Positions 16,492 through 25,101 of a DNA stretch of 49,318 nucleotides are shown here, piece after piece (the first letter of the stretch is position 1; each line of letters begins with the position of its first letter). Under the pieces are notes generated by a model. The model was not told where the DNA came from. It saw only the letters and a list, made by a program, of their open reading frames with translations, and ran no database searches. The position numbers and the translations under genes were made by a program. This DNA comes from Lachnospiraceae bacterium (GTDB taxonomy: Bacteria > Bacillota > Clostridia > Lachnospirales > Lachnospiraceae). The stretch spans positions 16,679 through 65,996 of the forward strand of contig JAAVIA010000017.1 in assembly GCA_014799405.1 (NCBI GenBank), read 5' to 3'.

Positions 16492-18324
16492 CTAAAAGTC
16501 AACTCTAACGATAAACTTCCCTTCCGCTCTCTTTAAGCTCAGCTTATATCCATGAAGCTCAAATATATTCTTTGCTATCGTAAGCCCTACGCCGCTTCCC
16601 GACTTGTTACTGCGGCTTTCAGACCCCTTTACAAACGGCTTTAACAAATCAAGCTCGTCAGGTTCATCCTCATTGGCGGTGTAGGCGTTGCTTATTGTCA
16701 TGAAAGTTTTGTCGCATACGATATTTATTACAGTCTCGTCGTTGCTGAATTTAATTGCGTTGAATATAAGATTATCTATCGCCTGCAGCATAAGCTGTCT
16801 GTCTGCATTTATGGTGATATCTCCTTCTGTGTCTACCGTAAGCTTCTTTTTATCTATCTGTCCCTCATATTTGGAAATTACCTCATCAAATAATGTCTGT
16901 AATTCTATACTTTCCCTTTTAAGTTTCATGTCATTTGCTTCCGTCTTTGAAAGCTCAAGAATGCGCTCAATTATACTGTTCATATAATTTACGTTTTCTG
17001 AAATAACATCTGCATAGTACCCCCGCTTTTCTGTGTGTACATTATCTTTCAGATTTTCTGCAAAACCTGAAAGTGCCATAAGAGGACTTTTTAAATCATG
17101 AGCCATGGCATCCGTTAAGCTCTTCCTATAATCTTCTATTTCATATTGGGTCTTTACCCTAATCCACCTGCTTCTTGCCATAAGAAGTGCGAGCACAGTC
17201 ACAAGCATTGCAACAATGCAATACACTCTGATACAATCATCCATATGATAATCATAAAAATTGTAGTAGCCATATGCATGTATGAAATATTTTTTGCCCA
17301 TGCTTTCCCATTTTATAGGCTGTATTAAATGATACATTCCCCAACTATATAATTCATTCTCTGTCATATAGTTTTCAAGGTCACTTCTTCCTATACTGGC
17401 ATCAATACCATAGCTTATAGCCATCTTTCCATCGCCAAAGTACTCATATTCAATGGTATTTGTTGCCACATATGCAGGACTGTCTTTTTTCGTACCGCCA
17501 ATATAAAGAATTATATCATAATACGGATATCCTCCTTCTTTCCCTTCTGCCGCAGCAAACCTCTTTTCCCGCTCCTTTTCACTATCAATATGAAACCATC
17601 CCTCCGTATTTTCAGGTGTAAGGTCATACTTTATGTGTTTTATTATACTGCCGTCTTCACTTGTATATAGTCCTCCTACAACACCCGGTCTGAACTCAGT
17701 TCCTTTTATATAACAGTCATATATTCCCAAATTAGAGTCAAAGTCGTACCTCCCGATATCAATATCTCCAAATGCCTCAATCGGACATTCGTAAAACATA
17801 GTTTTGCTTGAAGATACATCATCATATCTGTGAACGGCAAGAACAATGCCCTCCTGCGAGTCACATACCTTATTTACAACCCCTTTATCATAGTCCACTT
17901 CATACATGGTTGCAGAAAAATCATACATATTATTGTAATTCGTCTCATACATACTTGCCCTTACTCTGGCCCTGAACATTGCCTGTTTTTCCTCGTCAGT
18001 ATATATGTCTTCGCACGAATCCAACTCATATGTGGCAAGCACTGCATTGTGGTATATACCATTCTTCCAGCTCTCATACACCCTTTTTACCTGCTGGTAG
18101 TTCTCTCTTTCTACCATATACGTTCCGGCGGCACAAATAATTGCGCTCACAATAATTAATACAACCCATCTTTTTATAAATATTTTCCAAAAGCTGTCAC
18201 GTTTTGAAAGCACTTTACGTCTGCGCCTGTCATTTCTTGCAAGCTTCCTTTCCCTTTTAAGTCTTTTTCTTCTTTGTCTATTTTCTTTTTTTGCCTCCAT
18301 ATCAGGTAATAATGTAAACTTCAT
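16492..18324 (-). CDS. Sensor histidine kinase with large extracytoplasmic domain
   Basis: A 610-residue membrane histidine kinase. After a very basic N-terminus (residues about 15-45) there is a transmembrane helix (WVVLIIVSAIICAAGTYMV), an extracytoplasmic sensor of about 260 residues, a second helix (YCIVAMLVTVLALLMA), then a HisKA dimerisation domain with the H-box AMAHDLKSPL and a HATPase with DNLIFNAIKF (N-box) and GSGVGLTIAKNI (G-box). I start at ATG 18324 (GGGGGCG upstream). No response regulator is adjacent on its own; it lies last in the ABC transporter/RR/HK gene run, so it may share that regulator or signal to one elsewhere. The stop abuts repeat copy A. Confidence 0.88.
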   Translation of the reverse strand: MKFTLLPDMEAKKENRQRRKRLKRERKLARNDRRRRKVLSKRDSFWKIFIKRWVVLIIVSAIICAAGTYMVERENYQQVKRVYESWKNGIYHNAVLATYELDSCEDIYTDEEKQAMFRARVRASMYETNYNNMYDFSATMYEVDYDKGVVNKVCDSQEGIVLAVHRYDDVSSSKTMFYECPIEAFGDIDIGRYDFDSNLGIYDCYIKGTEFRPGVVGGLYTSEDGSIIKHIKYDLTPENTEGWFHIDSEKEREKRFAAAEGKEGGYPYYDIILYIGGTKKDSPAYVATNTIEYEYFGDGKMAISYGIDASIGRSDLENYMTENELYSWGMYHLIQPIKWESMGKKYFIHAYGYYNFYDYHMDDCIRVYCIVAMLVTVLALLMARSRWIRVKTQYEIEDYRKSLTDAMAHDLKSPLMALSGFAENLKDNVHTEKRGYYADVISENVNYMNSIIERILELSKTEANDMKLKRESIELQTLFDEVISKYEGQIDKKKLTVDTEGDITINADRQLMLQAIDNLIFNAIKFSNDETVINIVCDKTFMTISNAYTANEDEPDELDLLKPFVKGSESRSNKSGSGVGLTIAKNIFELHGYKLSLKRAEGKFIVRVDF

Positions 18325-18400
18325 AAAAACGCCCCCTTTCATTTTCTACATTGTAGCAATGGGGTGTGTCCTCTGTATATCCATGTTGTTTTTTATCAGA

Positions 18401-19492
18401 TTATCCCTGCTTTTTCTCCATGGTCTTACCGATATAAAACTGAAATATATTTCCCCTTTCAGTTGTTTTCAGGTTCATATAGCCGCCCTGCTTTATGGCT
18501 ATTTCTCTTGCAAGATAAAGTCCCAAACCAATTCCCTCTTCATTTATGCCATTTTTACCGCGGTAAAATCTTGCAAATATTTTTGCCTGCTCCACCTCAC
18601 TTATGGCACCGTTTGCATCCTCAACAAGCACTGCGGCAAACATTCCGTACTCTCTTATCGTAAGCTTTATGCTGCTGCCCTTTTGGGCATACTTTACTCC
18701 GTTGTCAAGAAGATTAAATACAGCCTCTCTCGTCCAATTCCTATCATGTAAAATACTTACCTCCGCCTCGTCATCATATATTATTTCCACATTCTTCTCC
18801 AATGCCTTTTCGTATATATCCTTTACTGCCATCAGCACCGTTTCATTAAGGCTCATATATGACATATTGAGGTTTATAATTCCCCCTTCAAGCCTTGATA
18901 TTTTTATAATACTCTCGGATAAAAATACAAGCTTGTCTATCGTCTTATTAAGTGCGTCCATGCACTCTTTTCTTCTCTCACTGTCGAGAGCATCCTCCTC
19001 CAAAAGTCCGGTATATATTTTAAGGTTTGCAAGAGGTGTTTTAAGCTGATGGGAAATGTCGGACACAAGCGACTTTATATTTTCCTTTTCCCTTACGGAC
19101 ATCTCATTTTGCCTTCTTAAAATCCTTACAAGCTTTATAACCTTATTCTGAAGCTTTGACAAAAGCGTGTCTTCATTTTCAGAAAAGACATTTTTCTCCT
19201 GAAGGTTAATAAGTACATCCAAAAGGTCAGACAAATCCGCTACAATTTGGGATATATAATCGTCACAAAGCCTGTATATAAAAACACTTATACCCGACAC
19301 AACAAGCCCCGACACAAGCGTTACCATTGCAGCATCCAAAGCTTTTGTCATAAAATAAACAGAAACAGCCGCCAAAAATGGCAACACAAAGGATGCGATA
19401 AAAAGCCATGTCACCTTTTTCACAAACACATTACCATATTTTTTTGTCCATGCAATGTCATTTTTATTTTCCAAAAGTATACCCAATCCCAA
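18401..19492 (-). CDS. Sensor histidine kinase with two transmembrane helices
   Basis: A roughly 360-residue kinase with two N-terminal helices (LFIASFVLPFLAAVSVYFM and TLVSGLVVSGISVFIY) joined by a very short loop, so it probably senses within the membrane or through the neighbouring transporter. The HisKA H-box is SDISHQLKTPL. The HATPase has NLLDNGVKYA (N-box), VEDANGAIS (in the D-box position, degenerate) and GIGLGLYLAREIA (G-box). It overlaps the end of the response regulator gene by 29 bases, indicating translational coupling. The start is uncertain: only TTG codons are available near 19492 or 19474 and neither has a clear ribosome-binding site. It probably phosphorylates the adjacent regulator to control the ABC transporter. 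Confidence 0.87.
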   Translation of the reverse strand: MGLGILLENKNDIAWTKKYGNVFVKKVTWLFIASFVLPFLAAVSVYFMTKALDAAMVTLVSGLVVSGISVFIYRLCDDYISQIVADLSDLLDVLINLQEKNVFSENEDTLLSKLQNKVIKLVRILRRQNEMSVREKENIKSLVSDISHQLKTPLANLKIYTGLLEEDALDSERRKECMDALNKTIDKLVFLSESIIKISRLEGGIINLNMSYMSLNETVLMAVKDIYEKALEKNVEIIYDDEAEVSILHDRNWTREAVFNLLDNGVKYAQKGSSIKLTIREYGMFAAVLVEDANGAISEVEQAKIFARFYRGKNGINEEGIGLGLYLAREIAIKQGGYMNLKTTERGNIFQFYIGKTMEKKQG

Positions 19493-20138
19493 ACACCGTA
19501 ATTATATATTCCGGATTTTTCGCATCACGCTCAAGCTTCTGTCTCAGCCTTCTCACATGAACCGAGAGTGTGCCGTCATCCACAAAATTTTCATCTATGT
19601 CCCAAATTCTGCTTAAAATAACATCCCTTGTAAGCACCTGTCCCTTATTTTTTATAAGCAGCTCTAAAAGCTTAAACTCAGTTGCCGAAAGCTTTACCGG
19701 CTCATTTCCAACATAAACCTTAAGCTTCTCAAAATCAACGGACAAAGCTTTATAGGTATACACCTCCGATTTTTCCTCGTTGCTACTCCGCCTTAGTACG
19801 GCAATTATTCTTTGCAAAAGCACATCTAGTGAAAAAGGTTTTGAAATATAGTCGTCACAGCCCTGCTTAAAGCCCTCTATCATATCCTCATCCGTATCAT
19901 TTGCAGTGAGGAAAATAATAGGAACACGGCTTGTTTTTCTTATTTCACTGCAAAGGTCAAGCCCGCTTCCGTCAGGCAGCTTTATGTCAAGTATAACAAG
20001 ATGAAAGCTGCCTGCAAGCATAAGCCTTGCACTGTCAAGGTCATATGCCGAAGCGCACTCGTAGCCTTTGCCACGCAGATATGATTTTACTCCGTCATTT
20101 ATAAACTTATCATCCTCAACTATAAGTATTCTTTCCAT
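19464..20138 (-). CDS. OmpR-family response regulator
   Basis: A 224-residue response regulator: a receiver domain (MERILIVEDD at the start, phospho-acceptor in LVILDIKLPDGSG, Lys of YISKPF) and a C-terminal winged-helix DNA-binding domain (VKLSATEFKLLELLIKNKGQ, ending VFGIGYTFGK). The true start is the ATG at 20138, which overlaps the permease stop codon by one base (TAATG) with GAGGAG upstream; the longer open frame is not used. The gene lies between its probable target transporter and its kinase. Direct repeats TTACAG-N5-TTACAG upstream of the transporter operon are its likely binding site. Confidence 0.93.
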   Translation of the reverse strand: MERILIVEDDKFINDGVKSYLRGKGYECASAYDLDSARLMLAGSFHLVILDIKLPDGSGLDLCSEIRKTSRVPIIFLTANDTDEDMIEGFKQGCDDYISKPFSLDVLLQRIIAVLRRSSNEEKSEVYTYKALSVDFEKLKVYVGNEPVKLSATEFKLLELLIKNKGQVLTRDVILSRIWDIDENFVDDGTLSVHVRRLRQKLERDAKNPEYIITVFGIGYTFGK

Positions 20139-22660
20139 TACTCCTCCCTCAGTCTGTCCGTCAGGGTTTCCCTTGAAATACTCTTGTATAAAACAAACGG
20201 CACTAATATACATACAGCAACAATAAACACACACATAATAATAAGCTCTGCAAGCGGATACACCGCCACTGCATAATCTATTGTTTTTTCGGTAAGCGTT
20301 GAAACGATATATATAATTCCATTTCCTAAGGTGGCTATAAGGCCTATGGATATTATACCATAGTAGCCGCCCTCAAGCATGAGCATTTTCTTTACCTGAC
20401 CCTTGGTCATTCCCACGCTTTCCAATAGGGCAAATTCCTTGCGTCTTGCATATACTCCTGATGTCATCACATTTATAAAATTAATGATGCCGATAAGTAT
20501 AAGAAGTAATGATATGCCATTTATTAATATTTTCATTGTTTTAATGGATGTGGACAGGTCCCCCATCAATTCAGTCTTTATCTCAACATTTGCAACATTA
20601 TCCCAATTGTCCGTAAGCCTCTTTATTTCATTTGTCGCAGATACCTCCTTATCCGCTTTGCAGTCCATGGTAATTGTATATATTGTATAATCAGTTCCAA
20701 GTCTTTCCATTGCCTTATCACTTATAATTATATACCGAGGTGCTCCTGCTATGAATACATCTTCCGCAAACTGAAGAAAGGAGGATGCTCTGGTGGTAAC
20801 ACAGGAGGCCACCTGAATATCAATGGAATTTTTTTCGTCCTCGCTTATCATTGTAATGGTTTTTCCTTCCATCTGCCTTGCTTGTTCCTCTGAGCCCAGA
20901 CAGCCAACTAAGCATATTTCACCATTTACAAATGCGTCAATATCAATTTCCGTTCCCGTAAACTCAGCGTACTTTTCTATTATCCAATCGTCTGCCGTAA
21001 CGGCAAAGGTTCCATAGAAAACCTCAGGATTTTTGTTTTCCTCATAAAAATCTGCAATTTCATCAAAAGACGCCCCTGTATGCTCCGCCTCATTTTGAAG
21101 AAACGGCATATAGGTATCGCGGTTAAAACCAAGCCGTACATGCATCCTTTTATTTATGCTTACGCTACTTATTCCATCTATTTCCTTAAGCTCCTCTGCA
21201 AGTGCCAGACTCTGATTCCTCATTTTGTCATAACCATCCTCATCATCGCTTACAACACAGTGAATTGTATAATCATAAGGCAGATACATTATCGCAAAGT
21301 TTTCAAGGTCTAGCCCCCTCAAAAATGTATTCATTGCAAGAAATGCAATTGTACCCATGAACAGTGACGCAAACACAAGTGCTGCCGCTTTCTTTTCACG
21401 AAAAACATTTCTTATTGCCATGCGGTAGAGCTTTCCGCCTGATGTGGTATTCTTCTTTTTACTTTTTCCTGAATATATACCCGTATATTTTACTGCTTCA
21501 ACAGGCGACACGCTTCCTGCAAGCTTTGCCGGCTTTCTGCAACTTATAAGTATTGTAAGCATTACAAACAGAAATGTTGCCACATATATTAACGGATTAA
21601 AATGTATTTTATCAGGTAATGCCGAAAAGCTTCCGGAATCAAACATATGCATGGCTATAGGCATAATCACAAATGATATAGCACTTCCAAATATTATTCC
21701 CAAGGGAAGTCCTATTATGGCAAGCCTTACAACCTGTGCCCGAACGATGCTTTTTATCTGTTTCGGGGTCGTGCCGATTGTCTTAAGCATACCGTAAAAG
21801 CGTGTATCCTTGGACACCGACATATACATAATATTGTAAATAAGAAGATAACCACTGGATACTATAATCAGCCCCAGAATAATTGCAAGACCCAAAAATG
21901 TTACGTCGTTGTTTTGTTCCAAATTGGTGAAAAATGAAAAATTCCGCATATCCACATTCAGTATTTCATCAATTACAGAAAGCTCCTCAAGCAGGCTGTC
22001 TGTCTGCCCTTTTTTTGGGGATATACAAATTTTCCCCTCACTATTCATATCAATGCTGTTTTCCTCAACATATTTTTTTGAGACAAGACCACTCTTGCTG
22101 CCCGACAAATTCATGTAATCCTTATACCAGCCTGACAGCACAAATTCCTTACTGCTGCCGTCCATAAAATCAAAGTCAAGCTTCATCCCACGGACAGGCT
22201 TATCAATGCCAAGTGCGTCAAGGGAGGAATAAGAAAGCATAAGCTCATTTTCCTTAACAGGATAATACCCCTCTACATCACTTATGGCAGGCATGAAATG
22301 CTCCTTAAATTCGGTTTCATCATAGTAATTGAACTCTATATATTCCCCCTCTATTTTAGGAATATATACCGAGCCCGCATATATTTGTACACCTACAGCA
22401 TTTAAGTTCTTTAGCTCTCTTATGGCTTCAAGCTGCTCATTTGTGGGATGCGTATAATAAATGGTTGCGACAGTTCCCTGCTGACGAATGTACATTATTT
22501 TTATATTTTCATATACGCTGAAGCAAAGCGTAAATATTGTTGTAAACATTATGGTTGTAAGCATTATGGCAAGCATTGAAAATACATTCCGTACCCTGTT
22601 ATTTTTCAGTGAACGCCTGCTTATTCTTTTAACTGCGGTTTTATTATTATTCCTAAGCAT
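20138..22660 (-). CDS. MacB/FtsX-type ABC transporter permease
   Basis: An 840-residue membrane protein with an N-terminal helix (FSMLAIMLTTIMFTTIFTLC), a large extracytoplasmic domain of about 200 residues, three helices with the FtsX core (IILGLIIVSSGYLLIYNIMY and others), and then a second copy of this arrangement ending in three helices. This is the two-unit FtsX plan of peptide or antibiotic resistance exporters. It overlaps the ATPase gene by 8 bases and the response regulator by 1, so five genes (ATPase, permease, regulator, two kinases) run together. Transport of, or resistance to, an envelope-active peptide is inference from the family and context. Confidence 0.9.
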   Translation of the reverse strand: MLRNNNKTAVKRISRRSLKNNRVRNVFSMLAIMLTTIMFTTIFTLCFSVYENIKIMYIRQQGTVATIYYTHPTNEQLEAIRELKNLNAVGVQIYAGSVYIPKIEGEYIEFNYYDETEFKEHFMPAISDVEGYYPVKENELMLSYSSLDALGIDKPVRGMKLDFDFMDGSSKEFVLSGWYKDYMNLSGSKSGLVSKKYVEENSIDMNSEGKICISPKKGQTDSLLEELSVIDEILNVDMRNFSFFTNLEQNNDVTFLGLAIILGLIIVSSGYLLIYNIMYMSVSKDTRFYGMLKTIGTTPKQIKSIVRAQVVRLAIIGLPLGIIFGSAISFVIMPIAMHMFDSGSFSALPDKIHFNPLIYVATFLFVMLTILISCRKPAKLAGSVSPVEAVKYTGIYSGKSKKKNTTSGGKLYRMAIRNVFREKKAAALVFASLFMGTIAFLAMNTFLRGLDLENFAIMYLPYDYTIHCVVSDDEDGYDKMRNQSLALAEELKEIDGISSVSINKRMHVRLGFNRDTYMPFLQNEAEHTGASFDEIADFYEENKNPEVFYGTFAVTADDWIIEKYAEFTGTEIDIDAFVNGEICLVGCLGSEEQARQMEGKTITMISEDEKNSIDIQVASCVTTRASSFLQFAEDVFIAGAPRYIIISDKAMERLGTDYTIYTITMDCKADKEVSATNEIKRLTDNWDNVANVEIKTELMGDLSTSIKTMKILINGISLLLILIGIINFINVMTSGVYARRKEFALLESVGMTKGQVKKMLMLEGGYYGIISIGLIATLGNGIIYIVSTLTEKTIDYAVAVYPLAELIIMCVFIVAVCILVPFVLYKSISRETLTDRLREE

Positions 22661-23339
22661 TTACATCACCACCCTCACAAGCTACCTTTCCATCCTCAAT
22701 CCTTACCATGCGGTCTGCCATAATGGCAATTTCCTCATTGTGGGTAATCATTATCATGGTCTGATTAAAGTCGCGACTTGTCACCTTCAGCAGCGATATA
22801 ACGTCCATTCCCGTTTTACTGTCCAAATTTCCTGTAGGCTCATCTGCAAGTATGATTGCAGGCTTGGTAGAAAGTGCCCTCGCTATTGCAACCCTCTGCT
22901 GCTGTCCGCCTGAAAGCTGATTTGGCATTGCATTAAGCTTTTTTTCAAGCCCCAAGGTTTTTACCACATGAGAAACAAACTCCCTGTCAATAGGACTTCC
23001 GTCAAGCTCTACGGGAAGCACGATATTTTCATATACATTTAATATGGGAACAAGATTATAATTTTGAAAAACGAAGCCCATGTTTCTTCTTCTGAAAATG
23101 GTAAGCTCCTCATCATTCATGTCAGACAGACAATTGCCCGAAATGACAACCTCACCTGAGGTTGGTCTATCCAAGCCACCCAACATGTTAAGCAGTGTTG
23201 ACTTGCCACTGCCTGAGCTTCCGATTATAGACACAAATTCCCCCTCATTTACGTCAAGGGAAACCATATCAAGTGCCTTTACCTCGCTTTCTCCCGAACC
23301 ATATGTTTTACAAAGATTTGTTGCAGATAATATACTCAT
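22653..23339 (-). CDS. MacB-type ABC transporter ATPase
   Basis: A 228-residue ATPase: Walker A GSSGSGKST (40-48), Q-loop region FVFQNYNLVP, ABC signature LSGGQQQRVAIARAL, Walker B ILADEPTGNLD and switch His in MIMITHNEE. This is the LolD/MacB subgroup that powers FtsX-like permeases. I use the ATG at 23339, 8 bases after AAGGAG; a GTG 9 bases upstream is less likely. The stop overlaps the start of the permease gene. It is the first gene of the operon, behind a promoter whose -35 region is covered by 11-base-spaced direct repeats. Confidence 0.95.
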   Translation of the reverse strand: MSILSATNLCKTYGSGESEVKALDMVSLDVNEGEFVSIIGSSGSGKSTLLNMLGGLDRPTSGEVVISGNCLSDMNDEELTIFRRRNMGFVFQNYNLVPILNVYENIVLPVELDGSPIDREFVSHVVKTLGLEKKLNAMPNQLSGGQQQRVAIARALSTKPAIILADEPTGNLDSKTGMDVISLLKVTSRDFNQTMIMITHNEEIAIMADRMVRIEDGKVACEGGDVNA

Positions 23340-23390
23340 TTTTATCACTCCTTATTAATTAAGTATCAGCCTGATTTACTTCATAAAAGC

Positions 23391-23424
23391 AGTATAACAA
23401 TGAGTTCTTACAGAATTATTACAG
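23391..23424 (-). promoter_or_regulatory. Promoter and direct-repeat operator of the ABC transporter operon
   Basis: A minus-strand -10 TATACT is at 23391-23396. There is no good -35 at 17 bases; instead TTACAG occurs twice at exact 11-base spacing (23408-23413 and 23419-23424). Such one-turn direct repeats over a weak -35 are typical sites for OmpR-family activators. Confidence 0.5.
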
Positions 23425-23437
23425 AGAATTTTATAAT

Positions 23438-24109
23438 TTAATTATTTTTATTTGTAACATTTTTTATTACAATCTGCTCCTGATTGTAAATATGCTCATT
23501 CATAATCCGTTCAGCTGTATTTGCGTCACCTAAAAGTATGGCGTTGGTAATTTGGTCATGCTCGGTTACAAGATTGTCGTGGTAAGAGAAATCCTTTACA
23601 TATTCCACCCTGTAGCGGTACACCTGCTCACGCAGGTTCTGGGCTATATTTATAAGGCGGGGATTTTGGGAAAGCTTATATATTGTGTTATGAAATGCCT
23701 CGTCTGCCTCCACGATTGCAGGAACAAGCTTGGAATTTATGGCTTCCCTGAAGGCAATGCACACCTGCTTAAGCTCCTCCTTGCCCTTTTCGTCTATACG
23801 CTCACATGTAAGACGAACGGACAACGCCTCTATCGCCATTCTGACCTCAAGGGCATCCTTTAAGTCCTTTACAGTAATATTTGCAACCTCTGCACCCTTT
23901 CTCGGTATCATGACAACAAGTCCCTCAAGCTCGAGCATTCTTATGGCTTCCCTTACGGGAGTACGGCTCACTCCAAGCTTGTTGGCAATTGTTACTTCCA
24001 TGAGGCGCTCACCGGGCTGAAATTCCCCCTGTACGATTGCATTTCTTAAAGCACGAAAAACTACCTCTCTCAGAGGCAGGTATTCATCTATGTTTATGTC
24101 TAATTTCAT
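23438..24109 (-). CDS. GntR-family regulator, FadR/FCD subgroup
   Basis: A 223-residue transcription factor. The N-terminal winged helix (ALRNAIVQGEFQPGERLMEV, then LGVSRTPVREAIRMLELEG) is the GntR signature. The C-terminal about 135 residues are an all-helical FCD domain (ALEVRMAIEALSVRLTCERI, then EADEAFHNTIYKLS, ending ITNAILLGDANTAERIMNEH) that binds a small acid or metal in this family. Conserved Asp/His residues of the FCD metal site (D of EADEAFH, H of AFHN, H of TEHDQI region) are present. It follows ispE by 23 bases and is probably co-transcribed. Its ligand and targets are unknown. Confidence 0.92.
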   Translation of the reverse strand: MKLDINIDEYLPLREVVFRALRNAIVQGEFQPGERLMEVTIANKLGVSRTPVREAIRMLELEGLVVMIPRKGAEVANITVKDLKDALEVRMAIEALSVRLTCERIDEKGKEELKQVCIAFREAINSKLVPAIVEADEAFHNTIYKLSQNPRLINIAQNLREQVYRYRVEYVKDFSYHDNLVTEHDQITNAILLGDANTAERIMNEHIYNQEQIVIKNVTNKNN

Positions 24110-24132
24110 GGCTTACTCCTTTAATTCATGTT

Positions 24133-25029
24133 TTACACAGGCTTTGTAACAAATATATCCGTTGCAAGGTCAAGTTCCCCTATATAGTCTGCCGCCTCCC
24201 ACGCCTTTTCGGAATCATCAAATATTCCGAATACCGTTGGTCCGCTTCCACTCATAATTGCATTTAATGCGCCTTTTTCCTTCATGGCATTTTTTATGTC
24301 CTCTATATCAGGGCAAAGCCTTGCTGTTACGGTTTCCATTACATTTTCCATTTTCGATACCACAATGCCAAGGTCATGCTTTCTTAAGCCCTCAAGCATT
24401 CCGTCAATATCAGGACGGCTCTTTAACTCATCACAGTTCATGTTTCCGTAAATCATTCCGGTACTTATGCCTACGGGAGGCTTTACAACAAGTACCGTAC
24501 AGCTAGGAAGTTCCTGAACTTCTGTCAATATCTCACCAATACCCTCCGCAAGTGCAGTTTTTCCAAGAAGACAAAACGGAACGTCAGCCCCCAGCCTTTT
24601 GCCAAGCCTCATAAGTTCCTCCAAGGAAGCATGTATTTCAAATATATCATTCACAGCTTTAAGGGCTGCGGCACAATCCGTGCTTCCTCCTGCCATTCCC
24701 GCCTCAATGGGAATATTCTTTGTAAGCTTAACCAAAACGTCACCACATATATTATACTCATCAAACATAAGTCTTATTGCCTTATGTATAAGGTTGCTTT
24801 CATCCGTCGGAAGCTCCAGCTTATTTGTTTCAATCATTATATTATAGCAAGGTTTTGCATGTGCAACAGCTTTTTTTATGTCCGTCACCGTAAATTCAAG
24901 CTCATCATATATATCAATATTTTGCATAACCATCTTAACATCATGGTATCCGTCAGGTCTTTTTCTTAAAACGTCAAGGGCAAGATTGACCTTGGCATAA
25001 GCCTTATAAGTTTTTGTAATACTGTCCAT
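24133..25029 (-). CDS. ispE: 4-diphosphocytidyl-2-C-methyl-D-erythritol kinase
   Basis: The fourth enzyme of the MEP isoprenoid pathway, which phosphorylates CDP-methylerythritol with ATP. The 298-residue protein has the GHMP kinase motifs: YAKVNLALDVLRKRPDGYH at the N-terminus (active-site K13), the ATP-binding loop IPIEAGMAGGSTDCAAAL near 97-115 (catalytic Asp in TDCAA), and the C-terminal IMSGSGPTVFGIF. Length is normal. GAGGAA lies about 12 bases ahead of the ATG. The gene order ispE-gntR is the only isoprenoid-related feature here. Assignment is secure. Confidence 0.95.
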   Translation of the reverse strand: MDSITKTYKAYAKVNLALDVLRKRPDGYHDVKMVMQNIDIYDELEFTVTDIKKAVAHAKPCYNIMIETNKLELPTDESNLIHKAIRLMFDEYNICGDVLVKLTKNIPIEAGMAGGSTDCAAALKAVNDIFEIHASLEELMRLGKRLGADVPFCLLGKTALAEGIGEILTEVQELPSCTVLVVKPPVGISTGMIYGNMNCDELKSRPDIDGMLEGLRKHDLGIVVSKMENVMETVTARLCPDIEDIKNAMKEKGALNAIMSGSGPTVFGIFDDSEKAWEAADYIGELDLATDIFVTKPV

Positions 25030-25101
25030 GGATTCTCACATTCCTCGCTACTATTCTGATTCTTATATTACATGTTTCATTCCCTTACATCCTATCAGTT
25101 T

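Noticed and set aside
16351..16536. Open frame inside repeat copy A (and a similar one at 37469-37933 in copy B) with shared residues such as TSETSESVF
   Set aside because: The frames run through the palindromic arms, lack ribosome-binding sites, and their similarity is explained by the conserved DNA structure.
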